In this document: piece after piece, positions 35,970 through 47,814 of the stretch | Layout: every line of letters begins with the position of its first letter | Position numbering within the stretch: position 1 is the first letter of the stretch | Assembly (NCBI GenBank): GCA_905250125.1 | Contig: CAJNOL010000030.1 | Span: 1-64,000 of the forward strand | Length of the DNA: 64,000 bases | Source of the DNA: Rotaria sordida | Lineage: Eukaryota > Rotifera > Eurotatoria > Philodinida > Philodinidae | Direction: 5' to 3' | Made by a program: the position numbers and the translations under genes | The notes under the pieces: model-generated | Seen by the model: only the letters and a program-made list of their open reading frames with translations | The model's database searches: none | What the model was told of the DNA's origin: nothing

Positions 35970-38043
35970 AATTTTATTCTCTTTATATACTATATATAAT
36001 AAATAATTATTTTTTCTTCAGACAAAGATTTCGAAATCTATTTTATATATAAACATAAATGATTGATTATATTGATGTTGTTTTTATTGAATTTATTTCT
36101 TAAATAAATCGATATATTCTGCTTTAATTTAAACTTTCTTCAATAATGTGATTCATTTTTGAGAGACCGAAACGGGAAACATTTTTTGTTCTCCGCCCCA
36201 TCCTGAAAAAAGCTTTCTTCACTTCCCCCCGCCCCGACTGTAATTTTTTTCTTCGCTGCCTCGTTAAGTTTCTATTTTGATCATGTGATTTATTCAAGTA
36301 TATATTGCAACAAAAAGACACAAGAGTACAACAATTAGATACAGGAGCACAAAAAAGAGACAGCTTGAGATCAATCAATCTTTTATTTTGTTATTCTCTA
36401 TCGAACAAAGAAATAAGATATTATTAACAGCTGTTGGATCTGAATTAGATCTAATTTGTTTGACAACTTAATCTGTGACGAAAGCTCTTTTTTCGACAGC
36501 AACTGAACTGTATATCGAGGCCTGCAGATTCTAAAAACTGCCCAGAATCGAAACTGGCGGTCTAGTTATGTTCTAGATTAATAAAAGCAAGAAAGAACGG
36601 CTTCAAAATGGGATTCCTTAAAAATATCTTTGGAACCGCTAATCTAATAATAGTATAGGAGACAAATTGTGTATCTGTCTCAAAAATTACCGTAGCTGCC
36701 TTAATTGCATCTCTTCCAGGCATGTGAAGTTCTAAGGAGACTGATTCTTGATCTATCCAACACTCTAAAGCAATAGTTTTACATAATAAATCAAAATCTT
36801 AAATCTTGCTCATCAAATACAATGAAGACCGATGCTACATTTGATTGTAGAGATATACTCGGTGATACATCAAAGAATAGTAATCCATCAGTTAGCTTTT
36901 CTTACTGTCACTATGTACAAGAAAAAAAAGAAAGAAAAAGCTTGCATTAACTTTTACGCTACATGATAAACTTAAATAAACATTATCTTGAGATTGATCA
37001 GGCCAGACTGGTCAATAACTGATGTCGATTCCATCAATGGATTAGACCTTCTTAAATAAAAATGACTCTACCTCATATATCAAATGAAAATTGTATGCTA
37101 ACTATTGCAGATGTCAATTTATTGGAATAAAGAAAAAAAATAGAAAAAAAAATACCATTTTCTTATACTTATGTGGAAACAAGTTATCCGTCTAGGCACG
37201 GTATAGACTCGAATCCTTTTAGATTTTTCTTAGTCTCACTGAGTTCTCCTCATAATTAAAATATAGACTCAAAGGACGTTCGAAAGTTGGATATGTTCCC
37301 TCGTCAGTGTTCGGAGCTTTGATTTAAATATTCGTTTTTTTCTTCAAAAGATAGTCCAAATAATTCTCTACAAAATTCAATCAAAACAACTCGTCTAAAA
37401 GATAATTGAAAAACCATACCTGATTAGTAGACACTGCTAAAAGATTCACTTTCAGACCACTATTCTGATTTTTATATTGAGTGAATACTTTTTCTCAGAA
37501 CTCGGACGAATAGTTTTGATAAAATTCAAATAGTTTCATTATTATTCTTATATTATATAAAATAAGTTCATATCTAATAAGATCATCTTATTTATCTCAC
37601 CACAAACTATGAAACACAACTATACGCTTATCCAACATGAACTCTATTCAATAGGAACTCGTATTCAATTACAGCAAGTATTTGAAATTTTAGGCATTAT
37701 TTACAGTTTTTCCGCAATTTGTAAATATCTTGAAAGGATTGATGTTGTTGATGTTATCAATTATATTGATTTCTTTTCATCTGATTTCGTTTCAATAACT
37801 AGAATAAAATATAAGCATACCATATCCTTAAAACGGGTGTTATGTACAGTATTTGCAATAATATAATTTTTAGAGAAAAATACAAACTAATTTGAAGATT
37901 TTGAAAAGAAAACAACGATGCGGAAGTGCACAGTAGGTTATGATTTCTTCAATACGAATAATTATATTTATTAATGAAAATGTTTGTGTTCTTTCTTTTG
38001 TTAAAATAGAATCTAATGAAAATATTGAAATGTTATTATTGTT
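35970..38043. other. Intergenic region with a minus-strand coding relic
   Basis: AATAAA-like signals just after 35969 and around 36100 fit the 3' end of the lectin gene. Apart from the relic at 36560-36910, nothing coding is seen. Frames at 36124-36378 (-) and 37609-37866 (+) have no supporting features. Confidence 0.45.
36560..36910 (-). pseudogene. Unrecognised coding-like relic
   Basis: On the minus strand, LLFFDVSPSISLQSNVASVF with further residues (about 36895-36800) is followed in a shifted frame by DFDLLCKTIALECWIDQES and ELHMPGRDAIKAATVIFETD, running on to about 36570. The stretch is free of stops for about 75 codons in the second frame, with balanced composition unlike the surrounding DNA. 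The one-frame shift and the stops at both ends suggest a decayed exon. No family was recognised. Confidence 0.35.
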
Positions 38044-38916
38044 TTAATAAATATCAACTTCTACTGGATAATGATCACTAATTTGTAAAGCTAATTTTTT
38101 AGTTAATTTAAATTTTTTATCAAATTGAAATGTTCCATTAGTCTTTGGTTTCCAATTGACTTTTTTCCATTGATTAATACCTGATGAAACTATTATTCTA
38201 TCATATGAACATGATTCAAGTAAATTTGTTTCAGTTCGATCATCAATTAACCATTGAAATTCACTAAAATATGTATTTCTCATTTCTTTCTTTTTAACAT
38301 TATTTAAATATGAACAATCAGCATTAAAATCACCTAATAATATTATTGAAGATTTTTCTTTTAATTGATCAATAACCGTACGTAAATGACGAAATTCATC
38401 ATAAACACTATCTGGTTTAAGATGAGTACCAATAAATATGATTTTTCCAAATGATGATAATTCTATATGAAGAATAAATGGTTGACGTTCAAACATTTTA
38501 CTAACTGATCCATTATAAACATAAGATGAAAGAATTTTAATTTTTGAAGATTTTTTTTTATATAAATAAACTAAACGTTCTTTATATGATGTTGAACCAA
38601 GTGGTGGTGATATAATAGCAGCATATTTTTTGATTTTTGATTTTTTATCAATATGATTTAAAAGAAGATTAACAACTTGATTATCATTTGATGTATCAAT
38701 TATTTCCTGAAGAAAAATAAGATCATATCGTTGAAGAATTTTTGATATATGCGTATTAACTGCATTTGTTGATGTAGCTTTAGCTAAAGAATATCGACGT
38801 AAATTAAATGAACCAATTTTAATTGTTGATAATCGAGATTTAAATAACAAATTATCAGTATTATTAAGTAAACTAATTAAAATGAACAACGTTATAAAAC
38901 GAACGAATCTATACAT
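38044..38916 (-). CDS. DNase I family secreted endonuclease
   Basis: Single-exon 290-residue protein. A hydrophobic N-terminus (about 1-20, MYRFVRFITLFILISLL) serves as signal peptide. The rest is a full DNase I-type endonuclease/exonuclease/phosphatase fold: IGSFNLRRY (34-42), catalytic E71 in FLQE, the SYKERLVYLYK block (110-120), H165 in GTHLKPD, D196/N198 in GDFNADCSY, CSYDRIIV (236-243) and D281/H282 in SDHYPVE at the C-terminus. All key metal-binding and catalytic positions of DNase I are present. It hydrolyses DNA with Ca2+/Mg2+, outside the cell or in the gut or lysosome. The FNADCSY and SCSYDRI cysteines could form the conserved disulfide. DNase1 versus DNase1-like-3 type cannot be settled. 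Lack of introns contrasts with most neighbours. Confidence 0.92.
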   Translation of the reverse strand: MYRFVRFITLFILISLLNNTDNLLFKSRLSTIKIGSFNLRRYSLAKATSTNAVNTHISKILQRYDLIFLQEIIDTSNDNQVVNLLLNHIDKKSKIKKYAAIISPPLGSTSYKERLVYLYKKKSSKIKILSSYVYNGSVSKMFERQPFILHIELSSFGKIIFIGTHLKPDSVYDEFRHLRTVIDQLKEKSSIILLGDFNADCSYLNNVKKKEMRNTYFSEFQWLIDDRTETNLLESCSYDRIIVSSGINQWKKVNWKPKTNGTFQFDKKFKLTKKLALQISDHYPVEVDIY

Positions 38917-40219
38917 TGTAGAATTTTATTTTAAAATGAAAAAAAAATTGAAGAATCGAATGTATACTTATAAAAGCAAAGGAAAAAAAACAAATTATCA
39001 TTCTTTAGATTGAATTACTCTCGTTAAACGAATGATTGATAAACATTAGCTAAGATCAAATTTCATATAAGAATTAAATGTTGAAATAGGATCCTTGTCA
39101 TTATAATGAATAAACAAAATGAATACTTTTTTTGTTAAAAAAAAATAATTTCAATGATAAACTATGAACATAAATAACTATTTAAGTTCAAATATATTTA
39201 GACTATATCGAAATAACAGTCGTGATACTTGACATACAATCGTTTTATTGGAAGTTAATGTCCGAAAATTTTTCGAAATGTTCATGTCAACTGTTCTACT
39301 AAATTTAATGATTAGAGGTAATTTCACTAATTAAGTTATGACACATAAAAAACTACATGCTACTAAATTCATCGAATAAGATCAATGTAAAATACTTCTA
39401 GTGAAAGGTACACAATCTACATTCAGCTCTTTATTTTCGGGGATCAAACTGATTAATCAAAGCAAATAGTGAATGGAGTACATCTATCTGTAGAACAACT
39501 ACATATACATTTAAAAGTATAATTCTTCTTCAGGTCGACGACATCCTATACATTAATTGATCAAACTGGTAGAGCATATCAAAGAGTATGAGTGACATGG
39601 TGTCGCTGAGCTGGAGAAGCATCATACTTTAGTTTTAATCCAGGCCAACGATATCCTTAACTATGTAATTGGTTTGATTGATAGTGGAAAACACTATAGA
39701 ATGAAGGTGCGGTTGTTGTCAATCTAGAATAGCACCTATACTTGATTGACAAATAATAATGTTGAATGAATCCTGAAAAAAGTTGGTGATCAAAAGTGTC
39801 TTCTTCTTTGGTTTAAAATATTCGATTAATTATTATCATATAGGAAATGAAGCAAGTTTTTAAATAGAATTAACCTCTTCAAATTGCATTCGAGAATGTT
39901 CATTGTTAGTGTAAACATTGAACAGTAAGCCTCCAACACGGAACTTACTAGGACACTAACACCCGTGTTTGCTGCAACATTCGAACACAAACGCTATCCA
40001 AATATATCCTTTTTGTAGCAGTATGTTTCAATGCTTTACTGAACAGTCATGCCAGATTATATTAACTACATTGACAAGGGAAACTCTCTAGATATCAGAT
40101 AATTTTTCGACGGAGACGATGTTTGTTTGATGAGTATTAATAAGTAATAAAAAAGTGTAGAATTGTTTGCTTTTTCTAGCCTTCATTCTCTAAGCAGAAT
40201 TTTCAACAAAAAGTTGTGA

Positions 40220-40560
40220 TCCTCATCAAATGACATGAAAAATCGACTTTCGACTACAAACTGTGCACAAGCAAAGCTTTCAATGAGATTAGTTTATAGG
40301 ACAAGTTGTAAGTTTTCTAGTATCTTCTATCCTGAGATATTCAATATTCGAAATTTCCTCATGTGTAAAAACAAATATTGTTTTTATATTTACATTTCCA
40401 GAAAGGAAATACTGGAAAAGCTAAAACTTGTACAATCAACTAATCTCAAGAATGAAAAGCCAAAACATTCTAAACTCCTTTATTACTCTCTAGTACTCAT
40501 CAAATAAACATCGTCTCAGTCGAAAAACGATTCGATATTCGGAGAGATTTTCTCGTAAGT
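40220..40560. repeat. Second copy of the STIL-intron-1 foldback family
   Basis: AAATCGACTTTCGACTACAAAC (40239; core GACTTTCGACT-CAAAC), GAGATATTCAATATTCGAAAT (40332) and TTATTACTCTCTAGTACTC (40480) match landmarks at 1825, 1914 and 2483, in the same order. The copy is shorter than the 1640-2555 element. Confidence 0.7.
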
Positions 40561-41249
40561 CGGTAGTCAGTAAACTAAAACTACACATCCCTAATTACAT
40601 TTATTCAAAATTCTTTACCAATAGAATCTTGATCAAACAAGAAATTTCAGTTTGTCCTATCTTGTCATGTAAAAATGATTCAAAAAATTTTCAGCTATTA
40701 TCTTGAAACAAACTCTATGAGTATGAGCTCTATAAATCTTGTCATTTTTCTATAAGTTAAGTATATCGAAAATTGATTTCAAGTATCCAATAAAATTGTT
40801 GTAGACAATGGCGAACAAAAAAATAATAATATTCTTCTATCTTATTTGTTACTACATCGAGAAGAAAAATATCAATAAAATATACAATTTCAATAAACAA
40901 CAAAAAACCAAATACACAGATGTATGTACATAAGCGCTGTTCGATTACAAATAAACACTGGAACAGAGATCTACTAATATCAATGTCGTATAGATATGTC
41001 CCTCCGCAAACTTCAGTTTGAGTTTTCGGTAGCAGAACATAGTGAGATTTGATGATTTTCCCAGTCTTCTGACAATACTACATTTCTTTTTTTTGAAAAG
41101 AACACAACTAAATCTATACAAATTCATTATTGTTATTAATTTCTTGTATTTTGAAATAGTCTATATATACATTTTATTTACTTTTTTAGATGTCATGGAA
41201 ATGAATTAGTGAAGTTGATGTATTCATAAGAGAAAAAAAATACGAAGTC

Positions 41250-41880
41250 TAAATATGTTTGACAGTTCATATAGTTCACTATTACGATCATATATGTCTG
41301 TGATTGTATATACAGCAATAAAGATCATATATATATAACACTTTTTTTGATAGAAGTATTAATTCGAAGGGAGGAGTTATGCTCTATTCTCTTTCTTCAT
41401 ATCATCAATCGCATCGCTTCCATACAAAACCATGCGTTTATATATGAACAACCAGGAGCGAGAAGAGAACGAAAGGAAGGTAGGAATAATAGAAAGAGGA
41501 CAGATGTATTGATGTCGTCACACCAAACAATAAAATAGTTAACGATACATAGTTACGAAAGAAGCAAGGACAAAGCATATAATAACAAGCAATAATAAGA
41601 GAAGGTTAAACATTATGTATAAACGGTCAATTCAACTAAGCAATGAGAGTAGATAATGACACACAATAATCTATAGATTTTGACATTACCGACAATCTTG
41701 TCAAGGTAGTCAAGAATAAACAAATATTCTGTCTTAAAAATTTCGATCTATCCTTTATACGACCTTCGTTATGAAGATATTACGGAAGCACTTTTGTCTG
41801 CATAAATCATCGTATTATTTGACATACAATACGAACATATATGATCGTCATGTTAAACTATGTAAACTATCATGTCCTTT
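41250..41880. repeat. Possible element with inverted ends
   Basis: ATAGTTCACTATTACGATCATATATG (about 41271-41296; shared core GATCATATATG) and the complement of CATATATGATCGTCATGTTAAACTATG (about 41834-41860) form diverged inverted ends. No coding frame inside. Confidence 0.45.
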
Positions 41881-42045
41881 GGAAGTGCGATAATCTACAA
41901 ACGTACTTATTTAATTTCAATACTTGAAAAAAAAGTCCTCTCTTAAGACACCGGTATTATGAGCTAGAATGGGAAAGGCGATGATGGGATGACTTTTTTA
42001 CGTTATTCTGCAGATCTCTATACCAGAAGTTTAATCGATAAAATG

Positions 42046-45000
42046 TCACTGTTTTATATTTTGTTGTATGACAATGTCAGGTGCTAATGGTTCTGGTAAA
42101 TGTTCATTATCTGTTGTTGATTGATCTAAAATATGATTGATGTTTTTAACATTATTTTCACATTTAATTAATTGTGGAATTTGTTCAAAATATGAAAAAC
42201 GTGTATATGAACCATTTAATAATTCATTTATATCTGTTACTGTTTGCATTAAACGTCGATTAAAATCGAGAATATTTTCATTAAATTTTTCACAATTATG
42301 TTCAATTTGATCATATTGTATAGACATTTGTCTAAATTGTTGAATATTTACATCATTTTCTAATGAATAATCAAAAACAGAAACAAATTTTGATGGTAAT
42401 ACTGGTTCACCACGCATATACAATGAAAAATCATTTGATGATAAACCAAGATGTTCAGCTTCTAAAAGTCCAATAAAACGAACAGCTGAATCCTGAAAAA
42501 CAAAATAAATTAATAATAGTTCGTTATAGGCTTCCTTTTTGTTTTTTGCTTATGAACATACAAGATTAGCTAAATAATAAAGTTGTTCACCATTTGGTTG
42601 AGAAAAATGACTTAAAAATTGTATATTTGAATGCAATCGAGGTGGTTTAGCTCTTAATACAACATAAATAAGTGCTGGAAGAAAACGATCAGCATTTATT
42701 GTTATTCCACTACTTGATTGTAAAGCTTCTTCAATAAAAGATTTACATTCCATTATTGAATGAATTTTTCCTTGTGGAGTTGTTTTAGCATCAAGTTCAA
42801 TTAAAGCTAATTAAGGTTAGAAAAAAAAACAACAGAATTCTTTGTTTAGATTCAATCTTTGGTATGAAAGTCTTGGTACAAGATATTCACTCATTTTTTT
42901 GGAAACTTGAAAACAACTGATTAGAGCCACACACAGTTAGTTAGAATCAAACATTTTTGTTCTTTCCGAATACGTGTTTAGAATATTGTTCTGAAGTAAA
43001 GTTGAACAACTATCATCCGGCTATTTCAAAAGATTCAACATAACAGCCTTTAATGATGAGATTTTGTAGAACAAAATTTGCTCTACAAAATATGCTATTT
43101 ACTTTTGCATGATAGATTTTAAAACTTTTGTACTTTTAAGAGCAACTTTTAACACAACGGTTTTTTAATTAATACCAATTTTCATAGAAACTAGCGGTTT
43201 AGTGAAAATGCATATATGAAATTTCGCTTATTATAATATCTTATTTTATACAGAATTCAATATTCTACAATCACATTGAGTTGAAGCTGTTTCGCAAATT
43301 AAGAACTGCACTAAAACGACTATTTTGCTTTGTGCGGACTAGAGCTCATCTGACCCAAGAATTTTCATACCCGGACTCGGCCGATTAAAGTTTTTTTGAA
43401 TCTGTAACCGATCGATGAAAATTTTGAATTTGAACCTGATTGATTAGTCTTTTGTCGGAAGAGCCCATTGGGTTCAAAATTTTGTGGATCCGGACCCGGA
43501 CGATTCAAAATTCTTAGACTCGGACTCAATGGGCCTCCAGTGCAGACACTATTTTGGACATTTTCACAAAATTTATTGATAGTTATTCAAATTACGAAAG
43601 AGCGAAAACTTCTGATTCTAACTAACTGCTTTTGGCTTTAATCAGTAGATCTTATTGGATCCGAGCGCGGTTTACTCAACATTTCGAGATCCAGACCCGG
43701 TCGAATCGTGCTTTGATGCTCTCATTGAAACTTTCTAATTAGAATTGGATAGTCGTTCCGAAGGTATGAGATACTTGTTTCCATTTTTTGTATTCAGAGA
43801 CTAGCGCACCATACATATTTCTGAGACGTCTGTCAAGTCCAAGATTTTCGGACATGGACTCTATTAACCAGTTGTCTGTTAGTAGCCGAAAAATGAGTGA
43901 ATATTTTGTGTCAAGACTTTCTCGTCATAGTTTAATAAATAAATCAAAAAAAAAATACAAAGACTTACCATTCATTGCTTTATAAATTGTTTCTCGAACA
44001 TTAGGAACATCTTCATTGAGAACGCTATCTAACATTGTTGGTGTTACCCAATGAAGAGATGATATTCGATTTTGTATGGATAAATCTTGTTCTTCACATT
44101 CGATAGCAATACGATTAAATATTAATGAATAATCTTTTGAAAAAATAATACTTTCAACATAATCACGAACACGATGAATTAAATCTTCATTTTCATCTGT
44201 ATATAAGAAAAAAACAGAAAACAAAACTTTTGATATACAAAAAAAATAAATTTCTTTGTATTGTTATTTTACCTCGATAAATTGAATTAGTTTGTATTCT
44301 TTTCTTAATTGTATCTTTAAACGTTCCATAATCTTGTATAAGTGTATCAAGATGAACATTTTTATTTGAACATTTTTTATGAAAATTATTTGCAAATGTT
44401 TTTACTTGAGATTTTATATCGATACGTGCATCATCTGTTGTCATTATATCTAAATGTTTACTTGCTGTTTCATTTTCTACTGTTTGTTCATCATTTATTA
44501 ACGCTGAAATTACTGAACTACTTGATGCTATGAAAATAAAATGAAATTTTTGTTTTTTAGACAAAAAATAAAATGTAATGGAGTTTTTCGAACATACAAC
44601 GAAGATTACCAGCTCGATTAACCATTTGTCGAATTGGATTCCGTATAATGATATTTGAACGACGTCTTTCATTAAGATTATTAAGTGGTGAAGATAATGA
44701 TGGAGTAGTAACAGATATCGGTGTACTTAAATAAGAAACAATGATAGAATATAATAAAATTAAATATCTCTCATCTTTGATTTGTGATATTTAACTTATG
44801 TGATGTATAATCTTCGAAGGAACATTATAGGATCTTTAATTTAAGACTTTTTAAATATTAAACCTTCCAATACGTAATGAACAAAAAAACAATCTCGTAA
44901 TAATTTACTGAATATTATGTATTTAGAAGTTCAAATTAATTCACTGTTAGCTAGAACGAAAAATTCGATAATTTTCGATTGATTTCAAGTTGCTATTAAT

Positions 45001-45756
45001 AATAATAAACAACGAAATAATAAGTCTTAACTCATATTTGTCAAAGATGAGAAATTTCTATAGGACTAACAATTTATTAATCAAATTATATTTGACTTTT
45101 CTTTTTTTTTTTTTTTTTTTTGACAATGCCATTTTCACTTGAGCTCTAGCTTAGTTCATGAATAAAAATGTACGAAACCGAAATCACGAGAAAAATATTA
45201 GCCAGAACCGGAATTCAAGTTTACAGTAGAATATTTTATGAATCAAAATATAATTCAAGAGAGATGATCCAAAAAAGTGCTAATCATCGATTAAACAAAT
45301 CAAAAAAACGAGTATTGAAGTGTCATATGAATAAATTCTGGAATAGTTTTCTCTAGATTGGGACCAAAAAAATTTGGTTCTCGCACATCCCTAGTCATAG
45401 ATCTACTTTTTTTTTACATAGTGTGACTCTATTACTTATAGTGTCCAATCATTCATTGGTTTTTGTTTTCGTTATTTAACTTAATTCATTCGTCATTAAA
45501 CCCTTAATGGATGATTTTTTTTATCAAAAGAAAGTTAAATAAATCTTTTTTTTCTTTCTTTCAAGGTCACAAAATTTTCTTACTTTGATTTTCCATCATA
45601 TGATTGTTGAATTTGTTTAGCTTGTTGATAAACTTCTCGATAACATTTACTACAAAATCCATCCCATATTTTATTTCCATAAAATCCACATGCATTTCGA
45701 CAAAATTCACCATCTAATCGTGTATTCACTGTTTCAGTCGATTGTGATTTGAGCAT
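42046..45756 (-). CDS. RABGEF1: Rab5 guanine-nucleotide exchange factor (Rabex-5)
   Basis: Six exons, 5' to 3' on the minus strand: 45756-45584, 44725-44601, 44527-44273, 44196-43969, 42806-42562, 42492-42046; 490 residues (human about 491), in phase. An A20-type zinc finger binds ubiquitin: C19, C23, C35 and C38 in [25 protein letters not shown] sequence. Then come a helical linker and helical bundle, and a VPS9 domain: [10 protein letters not shown], the [20 protein letters not shown] segment, [20 protein letters not shown] and [15 protein letters not shown]. The VPS9 catalytic aspartate (ADRFLP) and tyrosine (YYLANL) are present. The C-terminal third is predicted helical, as in the Rabaptin-5-binding region. 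It activates Rab5 on early endosomes. Compared with vertebrates a few residues before YYLANL are missing. Introns 1 and 4 are long and repeat-bearing; the others are 69-76 bp. Confidence 0.95.
42807..43968. other. RABGEF1 intron 4 with GGACCCGG-type repeats
   Basis: 1162-bp intron. About 43360-43700 has several imperfect copies of a motif like CCCGGACTCGGCCGATT (43372), GGACCCGGACGATTC (43492) and CAGACCCGGTCGAATC (43692), alternating with GAATTTTCATAC/CAAAATTTTG-type stretches. It resembles the tail-end repeats near 63490-63620. No gene seen. Confidence 0.5.
44726..45583. other. RABGEF1 intron 1, no gene seen
   Basis: 858-bp AT-rich intron with a poly-T run at about 45101-45121. The open frame at 45168-45356 is not supported by anything else. 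Confidence 0.5.
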
Positions 45757-47814
45757 TGTTTTGAATTAAAAAAAAGAAAAAAAAAATATATATCTAAAAC
45801 AAATCAAATAACAAATTTTGTATAATGAAAACTCTAGTGAGTTAATAACGTAGTGATTTTCTTGATAGTAACAACTTTTCAATTAAAAAAAAGTCATTCA
45901 ATGTCAGTAAGTACAACAAAAGCACAACGATCATCACGTTTCGTAAAATGCCGCAAATCATTGGGTGGGTCATAGGGTCGAATTTAAGTTTTGTATGTTC
46001 CATGGTGGATGATATGTATGGATGGTTTGGTTCATCTAGATTATGAAAGTTGTCATCGATAATTATATAAATATATCAACAAAAAATTTACTTAAATGTA
46101 CATCATGTGAACAAATATGTATTGAATGCTGATTCATATATATGCTGATACTTGAATGGTCTGTTCTATTATGCGAACAGAACAAAATTTTGTTTGTTTT
46201 TCCCATAGTGCTCTCCTCCTCTTCCTATTTTGAATATAATATAATCGACGAATCAGAAACCAGAATTTACAGATGGCGTATGTAGAAGTCCTTGTCATAT
46301 TTATTTACTATTGATATTAGAAACTGTCACGTCTTGTGCTGCGGATCAATGAAGAAGAAGAAATAAGTCAATATCAGTTTATTGACGTGTTAAACAGTAA
46401 CAAGAACAAAAGATAATGTCGCAACAAATTGTCGCAATCATATGAGAAAAATATGAAAAAGGAAAAACGAAATACAAAGAAAAAAATCAAAAAGAAATAC
46501 GTAATATAAGGCTAGACATAGGACAAAGAACGAAACAATATATGTATTATCTAGCTACTCAGAATGTATAACAAAAACTAAAGAGAACGAAAGAAAAGGA
46601 AAGAAAACAAATATAGTATTGAATTTATTTGTTTTCACTATATGACAGAAACTTTCATAATTATTGATTCTTCTAATAGTAACGATTATCAAATTTACAC
46701 CTGACTGAATTGATTATAGTTGAAATAGTGAATAATCACGTATTAGAATAATTAATAGAAAACAAGATTGAACATTCGTAGAAAAGTCTATAGAGAATGT
46801 AAGACTATGAGTTTGTTTTTTACATTTATCTTGTTGAATAGTTAATAAACATAATCAATATTCAGTATCTATGAATATTATATCGACATCAATAATCATC
46901 ATAAGTTTCATATACAAAGCGGATTGTATTCGTTGAATATCAAATATAATAAACAAAATGTTTCCAATTTAATTAATAACTATTCATAGTTAAGTGCTGT
47001 GAAAATTTCCTAGCAAAACTTACCCGCATGTATTTAGCACTACAACTGGAAAGAGAAAAATAGTCAAGAAATTTATAACAAAAGCTTCAACTCAGATGAA
47101 CAAGGTAGACCAATACAAAAAAAAGACGGAAGACGCTATTAGTCAATTGCATATCATTGCAAAGAAGTATATGTTTCTCGGATATATACAGCATTTGAAC
47201 GAGAATTTTTTTCAAATCTAAAATTTTAGATATGAGTGTAGGGAATGCAAGAAGATTCATAGGAACATCCAAACCCACACTCACCTTTTATTTTTTGTTT
47301 ACTTTTCTGCCGCTTAAAAGTAAATGCCCTGGAAAATAATCGACGCCCATTTTACTTTTACATGGTACTACCACAAAAATTAGAAAGACTAAAGATAATT
47401 TATCAACTGATATTCTTTTTCCTTTTTCATATAGCTGAAAGCTTTTGTTGTTTTGTTGTAAATTTCTCTACTGTTTTTCACATAGATCAATTATCGTAGA
47501 CTCGACTACAACTAATTGGCCGAAACTGGCAAAGATAGAAGCGGTATTGACGATCGATCGGTAGTGCCCTACGGGAACGAGTTTTTCTTGATTTCCATTT
47601 CCGTAATGCTTTCAAAGTTCCTATTACGATTTCATTTTTCATTTTTGAGAAAAACTATCATTACCAGACAGTAGCTTCTGTCAACGTCGTACTTTACACA
47701 ATGTGTGACGGTCTGAAATCAAAAATAACAATATCATGAGAGGTATATTTTTTTCTAGATAGTGCAAAATTGCGAATAATTCAAAAGAAGATTGTAAACA
47801 TGACTTTGTCATTT

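Larger units (their letters stand above)
38917..42045. other. Intergenic region with repeats, no gene seen
   Basis: Contains a copy of the STIL-intron foldback family (about 40220-40560), a weak 105-bp direct repeat near 39530-39690 and a possible inverted-repeat element at 41250-41880. Short open frames (40235-40507, 40945-41127, 41347-41538) coincide with the repeats or lack coding character. Confidence 0.5.
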
